This document shows, piece after piece, positions 60,717 through 64,000 of a stretch of DNA of 64,000 bases. Below the pieces are notes generated by a model. It was not told the DNA's origin. It saw only the letters and a list, made by a program, of their open reading frames with translations, and did no database searches. Numbering within the stretch: the stretch's first letter is position 1; every line of letters begins with the position of its first letter. The stretch comes from Zingiber officinale (taxonomy: Eukaryota > Streptophyta > Magnoliopsida > Zingiberales > Zingiberaceae), in NCBI RefSeq assembly GCF_018446385.1, contig NC_055996.1:16231317-16295316 (forward strand), written 5' to 3'. The position numbers and the translations under genes were made by a program.

Positions 60717-61652
60717 TGATCATGTCCGAGAGTCGAGGTGATGGACGCTGGGGATGTGGCGCTCCTGTTGACTGTGCATGGACCTCCAGCGAGACTAGCC
60801 TGCAAGCACAAAAGCATCAGTGCCGAGCCAGGGAGTGGTTCTCCGGCGATGGCCCTCCGACGCTCAAGTCAGATCTCCGGCGAAGGCAACAAGCAAGCAA
60901 AGAAACGAAAGCGGCAGCGTAACTATAGCTAGAGTAGAATGTGCATACCTCCGTCGAAGCTTGGGATCCTATATATAGGGCTCTCGGGGGTGCGTGTGCA
61001 CGCTCTTCGAGGCGTGCATGCATCTCAAAGCTCCCCCTTATTGGACGTGTCAGAAAAGTATTCCTGATACCCTACTTCAACAACCCGAACATATCCTGAC
61101 AAGACAATGGAAGCTTCCGTCGTACGATTCTCTGCCTGATCATGCCGCCGACCATGTTGCCTGTCTGCAACACGAGTCTCGAGGAGGATACCAGTTGATC
61201 CTGCCTCTGTCTGCTAGTGGGCCGAGCAGGTGGGCCGCTCGGCTAGCTTTTGTATGCTAGTGGGCTGAGCGGGGAGTCCGATCGGCTAATTCTGCTGTTT
61301 GAGCTGAGCGGGACGACCGTTCGGCTACTTCCATTGTCCAGGTTTGTTGGGTTGGGTTTGCGCTTTGATGGCTGTGATATGATCTGTGGCCGATCCGGCT
61401 ATCCACCCGACACATGCCCAACTGCTTGGCAAATGACTTGTCGGTCGGCACCTGCTTTGGTGATAATTTTGAGCGTCGGAAGTTCGATGCGAGACCAAGC
61501 TGTAATAACGTCGGACCGACCATTCCCTAGTCCAATCGGCAGCTGGGGTTGCCCGATCAGACGCTAGCCCGGGGCGTTGACCACCTTGATTTTGACTTTG
61601 CACGTAGCGTTGACCTCTCTATAAGGCGGGGCCCGACTTTATCACCGGATCA
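60717..61652 (-). repeat. 5' LTR of element T (936 bp)
   Basis: TGATCATGTCC at the left end and ttatcaccggatca at the right. It contains the TATA-like palindrome cctatatatagg near 60968 and matches 37329-38266 throughout, with many substitutions. That points to an old element. Confidence 0.87.
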
Positions 61653-63109
61653 TAATCTAATCAACTAATTTTTAAAATGATTATCTAATCTTATGAATGT
61701 TTTTACTTGCGTAATCCTTTCATAACCATAATAAGGAATTCATCTATAAATATGTGATTAGTTATAAAAGCACTTTATCATTCTATCGTAGCAGAGGAGT
61801 TGCATATAAAATTTAATTGGGGCATTTTTTTTTATTGTAGTCATCAAAGGATGCTAATGTGGTAATGATGAGAAGCTCCACCTCATTATCACGATGGAGG
61901 TTAAAGGAGGGTAGAATTAAGACGATGAATGAGTGAACAATGTTGGCCTGACGGGCAAGACATACTGACTTAAAAAAAAATAGGGCTACATAAATGAATT
62001 TTTAAAATGGAATTAAAATCTGTTTTAAATTTTAGTAAATCAAAAATGAATTTAATACAGAATTACTAATCAATTATATTTAAATAAAATATAATATACA
62101 AAAAAATATTTGAGACGAAATTTAAAACAAACCAAAAATGAATTTATAAAAAAATATCTAGAAATAAAAATAAATACAGATTTAAAACAGAATTTGGATC
62201 CTAAATTTTATTTGGCAATAAATCTATTTATATATTTTTAAACAGAAATGAATTCTGTTTTTAATTTATATTCAATTATAAAAGAAGTATATTAAATTTT
62301 TATTATTATTTTATTTTATTTTATTTTATTTTAATAAACCCTATGCTAAGTCCTCCCTCGCTTATCTTCCTCGCCAACTTGGCTTTCTCGCCGACTTTCT
62401 CGTCGACTCGTCGAGCTTTCTCGCCGACTTTTTCACCAATTGCTTTCTTGCCTACTCTTCTTCTTGTATCTCAACAACGTCGTGTATCTGACCCGACTCT
62501 GCTGCTCGTATCTCGCCGACTCTGCTGCTCTCTCTCAAAAGGTAACTGCTAATTTCTTCTTGAATTTTTTTTGTAGTGTCATGTTTTTGCGTCCCAAACA
62601 TACTAGGGCTTTTTAACTCTTATGTAGTTTGAACTCTCCTTTATTCTTGGATTATTGATTTGTATCAAACTCCTTGGGTCTTGTCATTATCAATGTTTAG
62701 GATTTAAAACATTGGTATATCCAGTTAATATCTTGTTGGTCTATGATTAACCTTTATTAATTCTGAAGGATCTTTTATTTAACCTTATTCTACATTTATT
62801 TATTATAATGTGAGCATTTTGTGGTTAATAATTTTACAGAGGAATGAACAATTTGATTGGATCGTGGCTTAATTAGGTTTTGTCTGGTTTATTCTCACAC
62901 TTAAAAACAAGAGATACAATTATCAATTCAGCCAATATGCATGGACTCATATGATTCTACTGATGGTATTTGTGCAGGCTGCCTTCACTGTAGCCTAACA
63001 TATTCGAGGGTATATTTTGGTAAATGTGTATATTTTGGTAAATGTTCCATACTCTCTTGCTGATGCCCTACTTGGTGAAAGTTTAATTCTATAAATGTCT
63101 CTTAGGATA
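61653..63109. other. Non-genic A/T-rich region between two Tat-like elements
   Basis: 61965-62300 is very A/T-rich with recurring aaaatgaattta and aaacagaattt phrases. 62300-62335 is an attttattttatttt simple repeat. 62343-62545 is a C/T-rich stretch with imperfect tctcgccgact repeats ending in ctctctcaaaaggtaactg, which could be an untranslated first exon with a donor site. No protein family was recognised. Confidence 0.5.
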
Positions 63110-64000
63110 TGTGATCCGACGGTAAGAACAGGGGACCCCCGTTTTGAGGAGTCAATGTCACATGGAAGTCAAAGTGCCAGGTGGTCGATAGTAGAGGGAT
63201 GAACCGACCGGACACTCGAGAAAAGGTTGGATCAATAGGCCGATCGGATAAGGGTTGGCCGACCGGACACTCGAGAAAAGGTTGGATTAATAGGCCGATC
63301 GGATAAGGGTTGGCCGACCGCCCGGCCGGCCGACCGGTGTCCAACTAATAGCAAAAGGTGCCCCGGAGGGAGTCGGGGCCCCGACGCTCATGGAATAGGA
63401 TCGTAGGGCCGAGCGGAGGGCAAGCTCGGCCGAAGACATAAGGTAGCAAACTGCTAACAGTCTCCACAAAACATATTACCCAGAATCTCCAAGTAGACCA
63501 CTATATATGTCCGGCCGGACGTAAAGCGGAGGCTGGCCGACCGGACGGCCGGTAGGGAGTAAGGGGAAAAGGGCGGGACATCTTTTTCTGACAGCGGCCA
63601 TGTTCTACGTTCAGGTCATACTCAAGATCCTATGACAGAAGGATCCGCTGTCCCATCAGAGACGTGCTCAAACTGTAGCAGTATGGTGTCAAGTAAGCTC
63701 CTCTGACAAGCCCACACTACGGTATGGGGAAGGACACGTGTACACCTCGGTTTGTGTACACTCGCTTCTCCACAGCCCTATATAAAGGCCCTCACCCTTC
63801 GCCTGAGGTACGCATGCTACGATATTTGGAGCCACTTCTTCGTTACTTGCTTGCCTGACTTGAGCGTCGGAGGGTCGTCGTCGGGAACCCCTTCCCGGCC
63901 CGACATCTTTGCAGGTTCGCCGGAGCGCCGTCCGACCGACCGAAGATCTACGTCAGCGAGAAGGAGAGAGCCACGTGCCCAGCGTCCGTTGATTCAGCTT
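63110..64000 (+). repeat. Start of another Tat-like LTR, cut by the window edge
   Basis: Starts TGTGATCCGACGGTAAGAAC. It contains a 55-bp tandem duplication at about 63206-63315 (gaccggacactcgagaaaag, then gttggatcaataggccgatc, then ggataagggttggcc, twice). A TATA box ctatataaaggcc lies at about 63777. Downstream is a GC-rich leader (tgcctgacttgagcgtcgga, gaaccccttcccggcccgac). The TATA position shows plus-strand orientation. The end of the LTR and any coding region lie beyond the window. Confidence 0.65.

Larger units (their letters stand above)
37329..61652 (-). mobile_element. Tat-like Gypsy LTR retrotransposon, heavily nested (element T)
   Basis: Similar LTRs lie at 37329-38266 and 60717-61652. 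Minus-strand order from the right: LTR, primer site, gag (60669), protease (59301), reverse transcriptase (58290-57940), RNase H with a second RNase-H-like domain (57560 to 53392), integrase (53390-52324), a 75-bp tandem array, then an ORF on the opposite strand (38983-41908), then LTR. An extra antisense ORF and a tandem array beside the 3' LTR are hallmarks of Tat elements. Four later insertions (TRIM, Copia B, hAT MITE, CACTA) have expanded about 11 kb to 24.3 kb. The TSD is not clear (tatta left, taatc right), so the outer ends are good to a few bases only. Confidence 0.88.

Noticed and set aside
61965..62340. Possible second hAT MITE starting tagggctacataaatg
   Set aside because: No matching inverted end and no 8-bp duplication could be found. 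The similarity to the TAGGGCTGTAAAT terminus is short.

Overview
This window is nuclear DNA from a flowering plant. It has spliceosomal introns, plant-specific families (an ATL-type RING-H2 protein, a SKU5-type multicopper oxidase-like protein, the Golgi SNARE GOS12) and nested LTR retrotransposons of typical plant lineages (Tekay-like chromovirus, Tat-like Gypsy, SIRE-like Copia, a TRIM). GC-rich first exons and the retrotransposon types suggest a large-genome monocot, possibly Zingiberales. That placement is inference. No CRISPR array, rRNA or tRNA gene was recognised.

Layout. (1) 1-3011: decayed Copia on the minus strand (partial LTR, gag remnant, no pol) and an 830-bp imperfect palindrome. 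(2) 4024-20769: a three-level nest in which every insertion has an exact target-site duplication (TSD). A Harbinger/Tourist-like MITE (TSD TAA) was hit by a 16.5-kb SIRE-like Copia with gag but no pol (TSD GATTA), which was hit by a 9.25-kb Tekay-like Gypsy (TSD CATTG) whose gag-pol frame carries ten stops but no frameshift. (3) 20.97-36.23 kb: a gene island with an acidic plant protein of unknown function, an ATL-type RING-H2 E3 ligase, GOS12 (six exons, 239 aa) and, convergent with it, a SKU5-like GPI-anchored protein (nine exons, 606 aa). GOS12 introns 1 and 2 each hold a complete solo LTR in the same antisense orientation. (4) 37329-61652: one Tat-like Gypsy element on the minus strand, with LTRs of 938 and 936 bp. 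It carries an antisense PF04195-type ORF with introns and a 75-bp tandem array. It has been invaded by a TRIM, a second pol-less Copia (itself hit by a 2.4-kb solo LTR), a hAT-type MITE and a CACTA element. (5) 63110-64000: the start of another Tat-like LTR, cut by the window edge.

The least expected pattern is in the Copia-type LTRs. Each has a modular U3: a first short-repeat array, then an array of a short family-specific motif, placed just upstream of the TATA-like box where one can be seen. In three families the second motif is a different perfect 10-bp palindrome (GAGGCGCCTC, CGGTCGACCG, GGATCGATCC). In the fourth it is an imperfect one. The two nearly complete Copia elements also share a design that keeps gag and replaces pol with an A/T-rich repeat block.

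Exon models were built by eye from splice sites, reading-frame continuity and remembered family sequence. Element boundaries rest on TG...CA ends, TSDs, primer-binding sites and polypurine tracts.
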